From assembly GCA_029932445.1 (NCBI GenBank), contig JAOZQB010000143.1, forward strand, positions 1-7,379: 7,379 nt of DNA, written 5' to 3'. The stretch comes from Bacteroidales bacterium. GTDB lineage: Bacteria; Bacteroidota; Bacteroidia; Bacteroidales; JAADGE01. The translations under genes and the position numbers were made by a program. Shown here in pieces: positions 1 through 6,248 of the stretch (within the stretch, counting starts at the first letter, position 1; every line of letters starts with the position of its first letter). The notes under the pieces were generated by a model. The model had not been told where the DNA came from. It saw only the letters and a program-made list of their open reading frames with translations, and searched no databases.

Positions 1-431
1 TTGAAATTAAAGCCGTTAAAGATGTCTGCGGAGATTTGCATTTAAAAGTTATTTTGGAAAGCGGTTCTTTGGAAAATCTTACAAATGTTAAAATTGCATC
101 TGTTATTGCACTTGAAGCCGGTGCCGATTTTTTAAAAACGTCAACCGGAAAAACGACTCCTGCCGCAAGTCCGGAAGCCGTTTATGTGATGGCACAAACC
201 ATAAAATCGCATCTTGAAAAAACCGGCAAAAAAACGGGTATTAAACCTGCCGGCGGCATTTCTGATTCCGAAACTGCCTTAAAATATTTTGCTCTGATTA
301 AAGCTGTTTTAGGAGACAATTGGCTCAATTCTGAGTTTTTCAGAATCGGAACCAACAATTTACCTAACAAGTTATTGAATGATATTTCAAAAATGAGTTC
401 CGAACAAAAAGAAGAAATTTTATATTTTTAA
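1..431 (+). CDS. deoC: Deoxyribose-phosphate aldolase, E. coli/Bacteroides type (5' truncated by window edge)
   Basis: This class I aldolase cleaves 2-deoxy-D-ribose 5-phosphate into glyceraldehyde 3-phosphate and acetaldehyde in cytosolic deoxynucleoside catabolism. The reading frame is open from base 3, so the gene begins outside the window; the TTG at 36 is internal and not a start. About 142 residues are present, roughly the C-terminal half of a ~250-residue protein. Visible motifs are LKVILE, then FLKTSTGK with the Schiff-base lysine, then GIKPAGGI with the second active-site lysine, and a phosphate-binding FRIGTNN segment near the end. The KTSTGKTTPAASPEA stretch and the FRIGT ending resemble Bacteroides DeoC as I remember it. 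It is a different subtype from the DeoC of the BMC operon, which converges on it. It has no visible link to the shell and is probably a housekeeping copy. Confidence 0.93.
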   Translation, partial: EIKAVKDVCGDLHLKVILESGSLENLTNVKIASVIALEAGADFLKTSTGKTTPAASPEAVYVMAQTIKSHLEKTGKKTGIKPAGGISDSETALKYFALIKAVLGDNWLNSEFFRIGTNNLPNKLLNDISKMSSEQKEEILYF

Positions 432-446
432 ATTTCTTTCAAAAAC

Positions 447-479
447 AAAAAAGCGAAGTTTTAAAAACTTCGCTTTTTT
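447..479. terminator. Bidirectional Rho-independent terminator between convergent deoC genes
   Basis: A perfect inverted repeat has arms at 447-462 (AAAAAAGCGAAGTTTT) and 464-479, with a GCGAAG/CTTCGC core. A run of T follows the core on both strands, so it can end transcription from the plus-strand deoC (stop at 429-431) and from the minus-strand BMC operon (stop at 502-504). The realistic loop is 3-5 bases at the A/T-rich tip. It marks the 3' end of the BMC operon. Confidence 0.88.
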
Positions 480-501
480 ATAAGTAAAATCTCTGCTTAC
501 C

Positions 502-1293
502 TTAATATCCGCCTTCCGATTTTTTACCGGTAACAATGGCAACTCCGGCACCTGCGCCGATGCGTGTTGCTCCGGCTTTTATCATTGCAATTGCTGAATT
601 ATAATCTCTGATTCCGCCGCTTGCTTTTACGCCCATTTCAGGACCGACGGTACGACGCATCAGCTCAATATCTTCAACGGTTGCTCCGCCGCCGCCGAAG
701 CCGGTACTTGTTTTTACGAAATCAACACCAACTTTTTTACAAATTTCACAAGCCGTAACTTTTTCACTTTCCGTTAAAAGGTAAGTTTCCAGAATAACTT
801 TTAACACCGTGGTACTGCGACAAGCTCTTTTTACGGCACGAATATCTTCTTCAACATATTTTAAGTTTCCTGATTTAAGAGCGCTTACACAAATTACCAT
901 ATCTATTTCAGCGGCACCGTTTTCTATAGCATTTCGTGTTTCAAAAGCTTTTGTCCTGCTGTCCGACTCACCGAGAGGAAAACCGATTACCGAGCAAACC
1001 TTAACGTCTGTTCCTCGTACTTTCTTTGCAACATAAGAAACCCAACTTGAATTTACGCAAACGGAATAAAAGTTATATTTTATTGCTTCTTCGCAAAGTT
1101 GATCAAATTGTGTGTCAACCGCATTCGGTTTCAACAAAGTATGATCTATAAACCGTGCTAATTCTTGTGTGCTTATTCCTGAATTTATGTCGGAAACACC
1201 GCTTTTAGTCAAAGCATCTTTTGCTGTCATATTATTTTTTATACGAGACATTACTTCGTTTGTAATTTTGTCTATTAATTCGTTGTTATCCAT
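502..1293 (-). CDS. deoC: BMC-associated deoxyribose-phosphate aldolase with N-terminal encapsulation peptide
   Basis: This TIM-barrel class I aldolase makes glyceraldehyde 3-phosphate and acetaldehyde from 2-deoxyribose 5-phosphate. Visible motifs are IDHTLLKP (49-56), EIDMVI (129-134, with the conserved Asp131), LKVILET (164-170), FVKTSTGF with Schiff-base Lys194, VKASGGI with Lys223, and a GATRIGAGAG phosphate-binding loop (241-250). At 263 residues it is about 40 longer than typical short-type DeoC, and the extra length is N-terminal. Residues 1-20 are predicted to form an amphipathic helix (hydrophobics at I7, I10, V14, M15, I18), followed by a polar linker of about 20 residues. This is the architecture of a BMC encapsulation peptide and resembles the start of the operon's aldehyde dehydrogenase. 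It is the last gene of the operon, 6 bases after rpiB. The ATG at 1293 is preferred because it keeps the whole helix. Placement in the lumen is inferred. Confidence 0.95.
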   Translation of the reverse strand: MDNNELIDKITNEVMSRIKNNMTAKDALTKSGVSDINSGISTQELARFIDHTLLKPNAVDTQFDQLCEEAIKYNFYSVCVNSSWVSYVAKKVRGTDVKVCSVIGFPLGESDSRTKAFETRNAIENGAAEIDMVICVSALKSGNLKYVEEDIRAVKRACRSTTVLKVILETYLLTESEKVTACEICKKVGVDFVKTSTGFGGGGATVEDIELMRRTVGPEMGVKASGGIRDYNSAIAMIKAGATRIGAGAGVAIVTGKKSEGGY

Positions 1294-1299
1294 GTTTCT

Positions 1300-1758
1300 T
1301 TATTTTTTCTCTATTGACATCATTTTATTAATTCTGGGCCAGTGTCTGCCGCCTTCAAAATCTGTTTCTAACCAAAGTTTTGCCATACTGAAAACATCCG
1401 TTTCATCATGTTGAGCAGAACCCATGGTTAACACGTTTGCATTATTATGTTGTCGGCTGTTAACAATTGTTTTCGGACTCCAACACAATGCAGCTCTTAT
1501 TCCCTTAACTTTATTGCACACCATTGACGAACCGATTCCGGCTCCGTCCAGCATAATGCCGCGGTCACATTCTCCGCTTACTACTTTTTTTGCAACTTTA
1601 TAAGCAAAATCAGGATAATCAACAGGCAACTTGCTGTCTGTTCCCACATCAATGATTTTATATCCGATTACACCAAGATACGTTTTGAGTTTTTCTTTTA
1701 ATTCGAACGCTCCGTGATCTGCTCCCAGTGCTATATTTTTCACCTGTTCTTTACTCAT
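1300..1758 (-). CDS. rpiB: RpiB/LacAB-family sugar-phosphate isomerase with Asp at the catalytic Cys position
   Basis: RpiB interconverts ribose 5-phosphate and ribulose 5-phosphate. At 152 residues it has the usual family length, with no added targeting peptide. It shows GADHG (12-16, His14 matching E. coli His10), DYPDFA (47-52), the NK-x4-IRAA segment (82-90), SRQHNNANVL (101-110, His104 matching E. coli ring-opening His99) and EGGRHWPR (135-142, Arg138 and Arg142). The oddity is DGAGIG at 71-76: E. coli has CGTGVG, with Cys66 as the proton-transfer base, so Asp71 replaces Cys66 and Ala73 replaces Thr68. The rest of the site is intact, so this is not a decayed gene. It may use Asp as base, or act on another sugar phosphate. 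Its place between the shell genes and deoC suggests it feeds or drains the pathway; whether it is encapsulated is unclear. Confidence 0.9.
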   Translation of the reverse strand: MSKEQVKNIALGADHGAFELKEKLKTYLGVIGYKIIDVGTDSKLPVDYPDFAYKVAKKVVSGECDRGIMLDGAGIGSSMVCNKVKGIRAALCWSPKTIVNSRQHNNANVLTMGSAQHDETDVFSMAKLWLETDFEGGRHWPRINKMMSIEKK

Positions 1759-1773
1759 TATAAACCGGTTAAA

Positions 1774-2049
1774 TTAAATTTCTTTTTTTATATAATCAAC
1801 AATTCCGACAACAACGGTTTTAATTGTATGCGTATTCGGTTCTTTCACGGCTATTTTTGCAGATCCGCCCTCATCCAAAGTTATCACCGTATCTCCGACT
1901 CCGGCTTGAACCGTATCAACGGCTAAAAACGTTTTACCTTTATAGCTTCCATCGGGTTCAATCGGTTGAATAAGCAATATCGTTTTTGCTTTGTACCCGA
2001 TAATTCTTTCCGTTGAAACGATATTTCCGATAACTTTACCCAAAATCAT
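1774..2049 (-). CDS. BMC-P pentameric shell vertex protein (EutN/CcmL family), fourth copy
   Basis: EutN/CcmL-family proteins form pentamers that cap the vertices of the polyhedral BMC shell. This 91-residue protein has the usual length. It begins MILGKVIGNIVST, the family's N-terminal strand, and has AVDTVQAGVGDTV (43-55) where the family has D-x-VGAG-x-GE, followed by a GGSA segment (61-64) replacing the common GSSAR. It ends with VVVGIVDYI, the typical C-terminal strand. Its start codon overlaps the stop of the preceding pentamer gene as ATGA (2046-2049), so the two are probably translationally coupled. It lies 15 bases before rpiB. It is one of four pentamer paralogues in the operon. Confidence 0.92.
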   Translation of the reverse strand: MILGKVIGNIVSTERIIGYKAKTILLIQPIEPDGSYKGKTFLAVDTVQAGVGDTVITLDEGGSAKIAVKEPNTHTIKTVVVGIVDYIKKEI

Positions 2050-2321
2050 AATTTGTTTTCTGTATTAATTTCATCAACAATTCCTACAATTGCGGCATCA
2101 CAAGGGTTCATTATATTTTCCAAAACCATGCTTGCCTCTTTGCTTACTTCGTAATATATTATTTGTCCGATATTTGAACGAATGGTATCAACCGTAACAA
2201 TCGGATCACCATATGCTTTTAGTTGTTCATCAACAGGTTGAACCAAAAGCAATTTCAAACCGTCAAAAGCCGGAACCTTAACGGTACTTACAACACGTCC
2301 TATTACTTTACCGAGTTTCAT
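2046..2321 (-). CDS. BMC-P pentameric shell vertex protein (EutN/CcmL family), third copy, divergent
   Basis: This 91-residue EutN/CcmL-family protein starts MKLGKVIGRVVSTVK and ends in AAIVGIVDEI, both typical. Its middle is divergent: VDTIRSNIGQII (44-55) stands where the other copies have VGAG or VQAG, and SKEASM (60-65) stands where GSGAR or STSAR is expected. The FDGLKLLLVQPVD segment (19-31) is family-like, so the fold is probably kept while the loops facing the pentamer pore or neighbours may differ. It follows the aldehyde dehydrogenase gene after 9 bases and overlaps the next pentamer gene by 4. Possible explanations are a specialised vertex or a heteropentamer partner; the sequence cannot decide. 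Confidence 0.88.
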   Translation of the reverse strand: MKLGKVIGRVVSTVKVPAFDGLKLLLVQPVDEQLKAYGDPIVTVDTIRSNIGQIIYYEVSKEASMVLENIMNPCDAAIVGIVDEINTENKL

Positions 2322-2330
2322 TTAATGATA

Positions 2331-3746
2331 TTAAATTATTCTGAAATGATCAACTAATGTACATCTTCTTTCTCTTGTAAATGTTCGAGTTCTCGTAACA
2401 CCTTCACCTGTGGGACTTGCAATTGTAAAAGAAGCAAATCCGGCGCCTCCGTATCCCAAACCGGCATAACTCGGTCCGTTTTTTATAAAAATAGAACAGT
2501 TTGACAATTTTGCCATCTTGCTGAGTTTATCAAGATTTAATGAATGCATAATTGCAGTATGATGGAATCCGTGTTCGGCTTCTAAAGCTAAATCAATTGC
2601 AGCATCAACATCTTTTACACGAACAAGCGGCATTACCGGCATCAATTGTTCTGTCCAAACTAAAGGATGATTTTCATCCACCTCCATAAGAAGAAGTCGA
2701 GTCTCCGACGGCACGGAAATTCCGGCTTCTTGAGCAATCTTTGCGGCATTTTTACCGACAAAATTTTTATTCGGTGCACCTTCATAACCCCGTTTTCCGG
2801 GATCGGCAATTATAATGTCCGTCACTTTTTTTATTTCTTCACCGGTTAACTCATAAGCTCCGTTTTTTTTCATTTCCGATTTTAATTCATCCGCAACTGA
2901 TGCCACAACAATCGTTTCTTTTTCACAAATGCAAATTACATTATTATCAAAACTTGCTCCGTCAACAATCGCTTTTCCGGCATTTTTAATATTCGCCGTT
3001 TCATCGACTACAACAGGCGGATTCCCCGGTCCCGCTGCTATAACTTTCTTTTGATTCGACATTGCTGTTTTTACGACAGCCGGACCGCCTGTTACAACCA
3101 TAATTGTAATATCCGGATGCGCCATGAGTGTTTTTGCCGATTCAATAGTTGGTTTTTCAATACATGTAACAACATTAGCAGGACCGCCTTTTTCCATAAT
3201 TGCACGGTTCAAAAAGTTAATTATGTATCCGGAAACATTTTTTGCAGCCGGATGGGCATTAAAAACAACCGTATTTCCGGCAGCCAACATTCCTATTGCA
3301 TTACTTATAATTGAAATGGTTGAGTTCGTCGATGGTGTTATTGCTCCTATCACACCATACGGTGCTCTTTCAACAATCGTTAAGCCGTGTTCATCCGAAA
3401 ATGCATCGGGTTTTAAATCTTCAACCCCCGGGGTTTTATTAATTCCCAGAATATTCTTTGCTAATTTATCTTCATATCTTCCGTAACCGGTTTCTTCATG
3501 AGCCATTTTTGACATGGTTTCATTTTCTTGAAGAGAAATTTTACGGATATTATCAATAATTTCTGTTCGAGTATCTAAGGGCAATTCAATATATTCTTTA
3601 AACGCATTTTTTGCGGCAGCAACAGCATCATTAATATCATTAAAAACACCGATTTTTTCACCTTGGGGTTTGCTTTCGGAAGTTAAATTCATATCTTTTA
3701 AAACTTCGCTTACCAGTTGTCGAATATTTTGTTCTAAATTATCCAT
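2331..3746 (-). CDS. CoA-acylating aldehyde dehydrogenase (PduP/EutE family) with N-terminal encapsulation peptide
   Basis: This enzyme oxidises an aldehyde to acyl-CoA using NAD+ and CoA; with DeoC as partner the likely substrate is acetaldehyde and the product acetyl-CoA. The 471-residue length is normal for PduP/EutE. Residues 1-19 form a predicted amphipathic helix (MDNLEQNIRQLVSEVLKDM), like the PduP targeting peptide, with a polar linker to about residue 33. The catalytic domain shows ITPSTNST (136-143), AAGPGNPPVVVDETA (237-251), and FDNNVICICEKE (266-277), where Cys272 is the predicted nucleophile by alignment with the PduP motif NNLPCIAEKE. SFTIASPTGEG (439-449) and FTRERRC (456-462) are typical EutE/PduP C-terminal motifs. 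It begins 7 bases after the PduT-like gene. It is probably the signature lumen enzyme of this compartment. Substrate choice is inferred from context. Confidence 0.95.
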   Translation of the reverse strand: MDNLEQNIRQLVSEVLKDMNLTSESKPQGEKIGVFNDINDAVAAAKNAFKEYIELPLDTRTEIIDNIRKISLQENETMSKMAHEETGYGRYEDKLAKNILGINKTPGVEDLKPDAFSDEHGLTIVERAPYGVIGAITPSTNSTISIISNAIGMLAAGNTVVFNAHPAAKNVSGYIINFLNRAIMEKGGPANVVTCIEKPTIESAKTLMAHPDITIMVVTGGPAVVKTAMSNQKKVIAAGPGNPPVVVDETANIKNAGKAIVDGASFDNNVICICEKETIVVASVADELKSEMKKNGAYELTGEEIKKVTDIIIADPGKRGYEGAPNKNFVGKNAAKIAQEAGISVPSETRLLLMEVDENHPLVWTEQLMPVMPLVRVKDVDAAIDLALEAEHGFHHTAIMHSLNLDKLSKMAKLSNCSIFIKNGPSYAGLGYGGAGFASFTIASPTGEGVTRTRTFTRERRCTLVDHFRII

Positions 3747-3753
3747 TAACTTT

Positions 3754-4320
3754 TTATTTCAGAAAATAGGTTTTTATTTCTTTTTCGGGTTGAGGAATTA
3801 TGATTTTTTCAAACAATTGTTTTTTTAAAATCAATTTAGCCGTTCCGGCTTCTGTGGCCGCTTGAACGTCATCCAAATTTCCCATCATTTTTACGTATGA
3901 TTTTCCGCCGTATCCGTTTGCAAGTCTGATTTCTACAATCTGAACTCCGCCGGTTTTTGCTGCAATATCGGCAGCTTCCACTGCCGAAGTTACTGTTTTG
4001 GTTTCAAGAATACCGATTGTTCCCCAGTCTTCAGGTTCTTGAATATTTCCGATTGCTCCGATAATTTCAGGATGAATCATGGGTAAAAACAGACTGTCCA
4101 AAAGCTGTTTTTTACCGATTTCAACACCTTTCTTAAAAGAATATTCAACAGAAGCAACATCTCCGCTGAAAACAATCAAATACTTCCCGAAACAAATTGT
4201 TCGTGCATCAATTATTTTTATCGGAGCTGTTTTCACCATCTCATCAAGTGCTTTAAACCCGACAGCAATACTGCTAAACTCCAAAATACCGAGAACTGTT
4301 GTATCTTTATCTATCTTCAT
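3754..4320 (-). CDS. PduT-like tandem-domain BMC-T shell trimer with pore cysteine
   Basis: Two BMC domains in one chain form a pseudohexameric trimer in the shell facets. Domain one spans about residues 8-90 (VLGILEFSSIAVGFKALDEM) and domain two about 98-180 (TIGILETKTVTSAVEAADIA), with RLANGYGGKSYV as its pore-side strand and loop. The 188-residue length matches PduT and the Haliangium BMC-T1 type. Residues 41-47 read TICFGKY; PduT has TICPGKF with Cys38, which holds a [4Fe-4S] cluster at the threefold pore. Cys43 here falls at that position, so a pore-bound cluster is plausible and might carry electrons through the shell. The start codon overlaps the stop of the preceding pentamer gene (ATGA, 4317-4320), implying coupled translation, and the aldehyde dehydrogenase gene follows after 7 bases. 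The shell role is firm; the cluster is inferred from one residue and its context. Confidence 0.93.
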   Translation of the reverse strand: MKIDKDTTVLGILEFSSIAVGFKALDEMVKTAPIKIIDARTICFGKYLIVFSGDVASVEYSFKKGVEIGKKQLLDSLFLPMIHPEIIGAIGNIQEPEDWGTIGILETKTVTSAVEAADIAAKTGGVQIVEIRLANGYGGKSYVKMMGNLDDVQAATEAGTAKLILKKQLFEKIIIPQPEKEIKTYFLK

Positions 4321-4604
4321 TTGCGGTACACAACTTCATCATACTCATCAATAAGATCAATTATTCCGACAATTACGGCATCAATCGGTTTGTTTTTGGT
4401 TATCGGAGTTTCTCTTGCCGATGTACTTTGAGAAATCATAACGAGTTCATCATTTCCGGCACCGACCAAATCCAGTGCAACAACAAAATCACTTTTTGTT
4501 TCACCTTTTGAATTGCACTTGTCAACCAACAAAAATCTTGCTCCGTCAATGTCAATATTTTTTTCCGTACTTACAATCGTTCCTTTTACTTTTCCTAAAA
4601 TCAT
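4317..4604 (-). CDS. BMC-P pentameric shell vertex protein (EutN/CcmL family), second copy
   Basis: This 95-residue EutN/CcmL-family vertex protein begins MILGKVKGTIVSTEK and carries ALDLVGAGNDELV (43-55), close to the family's VGAGxGE signature but with Asp replacing the last Gly, then STSARET (60-66) and the C-terminal strand AVIVGIIDLID. A short charged tail (EYDEVVYRK) extends beyond the usual end. It lies 10 bases after the first pentamer gene, and its stop codon overlaps the start of the PduT-like trimer. Having two pentamer genes side by side, and two such pairs in the operon, suggests either mixed vertices or dosage control. Confidence 0.92.
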   Translation of the reverse strand: MILGKVKGTIVSTEKNIDIDGARFLLVDKCNSKGETKSDFVVALDLVGAGNDELVMISQSTSARETPITKNKPIDAVIVGIIDLIDEYDEVVYRK

Positions 4605-4614
4605 ACAACTTGTT

Positions 4615-4908
4615 TTATTTTTTTTGAAAAGTAAATACTCCGTCTTTTACAATAGAATCAACAATTGCAACTATCGAAGCATCTGTCGGAACACCTTGCG
4701 TTTCAGATGTTTGTCTGGCACCGCTGCCGGAAGCATAAAATACAATTTCTCCCAAACCCGCTCCGACTGTATCCAAAGAAACAATAAAATCATTTTTCCC
4801 TTTTATTGTAACCGGATCAATTTTTTCAAGTAACAGAAGTTTAATGCCTTCCATATTGGGTTGTTTCTGTGTAGAAACAACAGTTCCGACAACTTTTGCT
4901 AATACCAT
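4615..4908 (-). CDS. BMC-P pentameric shell vertex protein (EutN/CcmL family), first copy, most canonical
   Basis: This 97-residue protein is the most typical EutN/CcmL member of the four. It begins MVLAKVVGTVVSTQK, has MEGIKLLLLEKID in the second strand region, and carries SLDTVGAGLGEIVFY followed by GSGARQT, which match the classic D-x-VGAG-x-GE and GSSAR motifs of pentameric vertex proteins. The C-terminal strand is ASIVAIVDSI. It probably provides the standard vertex cap. It lies 25 bases after the second hexamer gene and 10 bases before the second pentamer gene, in the middle of the shell part of the operon. Confidence 0.94.
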   Translation of the reverse strand: MVLAKVVGTVVSTQKQPNMEGIKLLLLEKIDPVTIKGKNDFIVSLDTVGAGLGEIVFYASGSGARQTSETQGVPTDASIVAIVDSIVKDGVFTFQKK

Positions 4909-4933
4909 TTATTCTAAATTTCAGAATTATTGA

Positions 4934-5230
4934 TTATTTTCCTTTTTTGCTCAACGGCAAAGCGGTGTCAACGTTTTTATGAGGACGAGGAATTACATGA
5001 GAAGAAACAAGTTCTCCGACTTTTTCAGCTGCACGAACACCGGCTTCAACTGCTGCTCTTACAGATGCAACATCACCGCGGACAATTGCTGTAACATAAC
5101 CTCCGCCGATTGCTTCGTGACCGATAAGTTCAACTTTTGCTGCTTTTACCATGGCATCTGATGCTTCAACCATTGCGACAAATCCTCTTGATTCAATCAT
5201 TCCTAATGCTTCAGTATTAATGTCTGACAT
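4934..5230 (-). CDS. BMC-H hexameric shell protein, second copy
   Basis: This single BMC-domain protein forms hexamers that tile the shell facets. Its 98 residues start with EALGMIESRGFVAMVEASDAMVKAA, of which IESRGF is the family hallmark, and include the pore loop IGGGY (41-45), the VRGDVASVRAAVEAG helix region (50-64) and the conserved tail HVIPRPH (78-84). The Gly-rich pore loop matches the Haliangium-type BMC-H as I remember it, whereas PduA has a Ser there. It differs from the other hexamer in this window at only 8 of the first 93 residues, including His38 instead of Tyr and Lys70 instead of Gln, and has a shorter Lys-rich tail. It lies 27 bases after the second permuted trimer gene. 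It is a facet protein and presumably allows polar metabolites to pass. Confidence 0.96.
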   Translation of the reverse strand: MSDINTEALGMIESRGFVAMVEASDAMVKAAKVELIGHEAIGGGYVTAIVRGDVASVRAAVEAGVRAAEKVGELVSSHVIPRPHKNVDTALPLSKKGK

Positions 5231-5257
5231 AATTTGATTTTTTAAGTTATTTAAAGT

Positions 5258-5905
5258 TTATTTATAATCTTCGTTTGATGATCTTCCGTCAATTTCAGAT
5301 AAGCGTTTTTCAACCGTTCGTTTGCATTCCAAAACATCGGCTTCTTTTCCGCCGATATAAATTCGTCCGAATTTTCCGAAACCCATCACTTCGATAATTT
5401 TAATATTCGCAGATTTTTCGGCTTCATTTGCAGCATAATAGGCATATCCTGCAGGTTCAACTTCCAGAACAAATAAGGTGTCTCCTCTTAAAAGCATCAT
5501 TCCTTTTCTTGTTCGATTTATTAGTTGGGCATGGTGGTCTGCAACATTTTTAATCAGTTGACTTGTTAAAACATGCGGTTTTAAACGGTCACTTTCCGTT
5601 TTATTTATTGATTTTAAAATGGATTCTCCTGCCATACGTGCATCCCCCTGATTATCAGAATGAACTTCAAGCATTCCGAAAGCTCTTTCTACAATTTGCA
5701 TCCCCGGAGTTACGTTCGTAGCTTTAAGTGCAACATCCGTTAAGGTGTTAATCTCAATACCGGGAGCAATTTCGGTAATGCAACAAGATTGACCCCCTAC
5801 AGGCAAATAACCTCTGGATACGGTTGACAAATAAGACGCCATTTGTAATTGCAAAGAGTCTAAAAAAATATACGTTCTTAATTTAATCCGGTCTTGTGAA
5901 TCCAT
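5258..5905 (-). CDS. BMC-T permuted tandem-domain shell trimer (CsoS1D-like, stacking type), second copy
   Basis: This 215-residue protein resembles CsoS1D and Haliangium BMC-T2/T3, whose circularly permuted domains form trimers that can stack into a double layer with a gated central pore. It opens with LRTYIFLDSLQLQMASYLS and has VEIAPGI-like TEIAPGI (44-50). It carries VERAFG with Glu73-Arg74, the Glu-Arg pair that gates the pore in CsoS1D. The second domain contains LINRTRKGMMLLRGDTLFVLE and EPAGYAYYAANEAEKSANI, ending near FGRIYIGG. Over 200 aligned residues it differs from the first copy at about 20 positions (about 90% identity), with an additional charged C-terminal tail (SSNEDYK). Its ATG abuts the stop codon of the upstream hexamer gene with no gap. 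It probably provides a large, gated pore for bulky substrates such as sugar phosphates or cofactors; that substrate role is inferred. Confidence 0.95.
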   Translation of the reverse strand: MDSQDRIKLRTYIFLDSLQLQMASYLSTVSRGYLPVGGQSCCITEIAPGIEINTLTDVALKATNVTPGMQIVERAFGMLEVHSDNQGDARMAGESILKSINKTESDRLKPHVLTSQLIKNVADHHAQLINRTRKGMMLLRGDTLFVLEVEPAGYAYYAANEAEKSANIKIIEVMGFGKFGRIYIGGKEADVLECKRTVEKRLSEIDGRSSNEDYK

Positions 5906-6214
5906 TTATTTTGTTTTTTTTGTAACTTTCTTTTTTAAAGGCAATGCACTGTCAACATTTGAATGCGGACGCGGAATTACGTGTGATGATACAAGTTCGC
6001 CGACTTGTTCGGCTGCTCTGACACCGGCTTCAACCGCTGCTCTTACGGATGCAACATCACCGCGAATAATTGCTGTTACATAGCCGCCGCCGATTGCTTC
6101 ATAACCGATTAGTTCAACTTTTGCGGCTTTTACCATGGCATCAGAAGCTTCAACCATTGCAACAAAACCTCTTGATTCAATCATTCCTAATGCTTCAATA
6201 TTATTTTCTGACAT
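5906..6214 (-). CDS. BMC-H hexameric shell protein, first copy
   Basis: This single BMC-domain facet protein has 102 residues. It shows EALGMIESRGFVAMVEASD, pore loop IGGGY (41-45), RGDVASVRAAVEAG and HVIPRPH, like the second copy but with Tyr38, Ile50 and Gln70 and a longer basic tail (KKKVTKKTK). The lysine-rich tail lies beyond the conserved domain and could face solvent or cargo; its role is unknown. It is 34 bases downstream of the first permuted trimer gene and directly abuts the second one. Near-identical hexamers from two genes are likely to mix in the same facet. No Shine-Dalgarno motif is seen before the ATG, only an A-rich run. Confidence 0.96.
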   Translation of the reverse strand: MSENNIEALGMIESRGFVAMVEASDAMVKAAKVELIGYEAIGGGYVTAIIRGDVASVRAAVEAGVRAAEQVGELVSSHVIPRPHSNVDSALPLKKKVTKKTK

Positions 6215-6248
6215 ATCTGTTTTTTTTTATTGTTACTGTTGCGTAAAT

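Noticed and set aside
36..431. A complete 131-residue protein starting at TTG 36
   Set aside because: The frame is open upstream to the window edge (EIKAVKDVCGD precedes it) and the aolase motifs need an N-terminal half, so this is a truncated deoC, not a short gene.
809..1036. Plus-strand open frames lying opposite the shell and enzyme genes (also 1169-1414, 3051-3314, 3124-3486, 4079-4354, 4513-4833 and others)
   Set aside because: They lie antisense to strongly supported genes, have Cys/Phe/Ile/Ser-rich compositions typical of shadow frames, and show no recognisable domains.
1300..1758. RpiB as a decayed or inactive gene because of the Cys to Asp change
   Set aside because: The frame is intact, and both His and both Arg active-site residues are kept, which argues for a functional variant.
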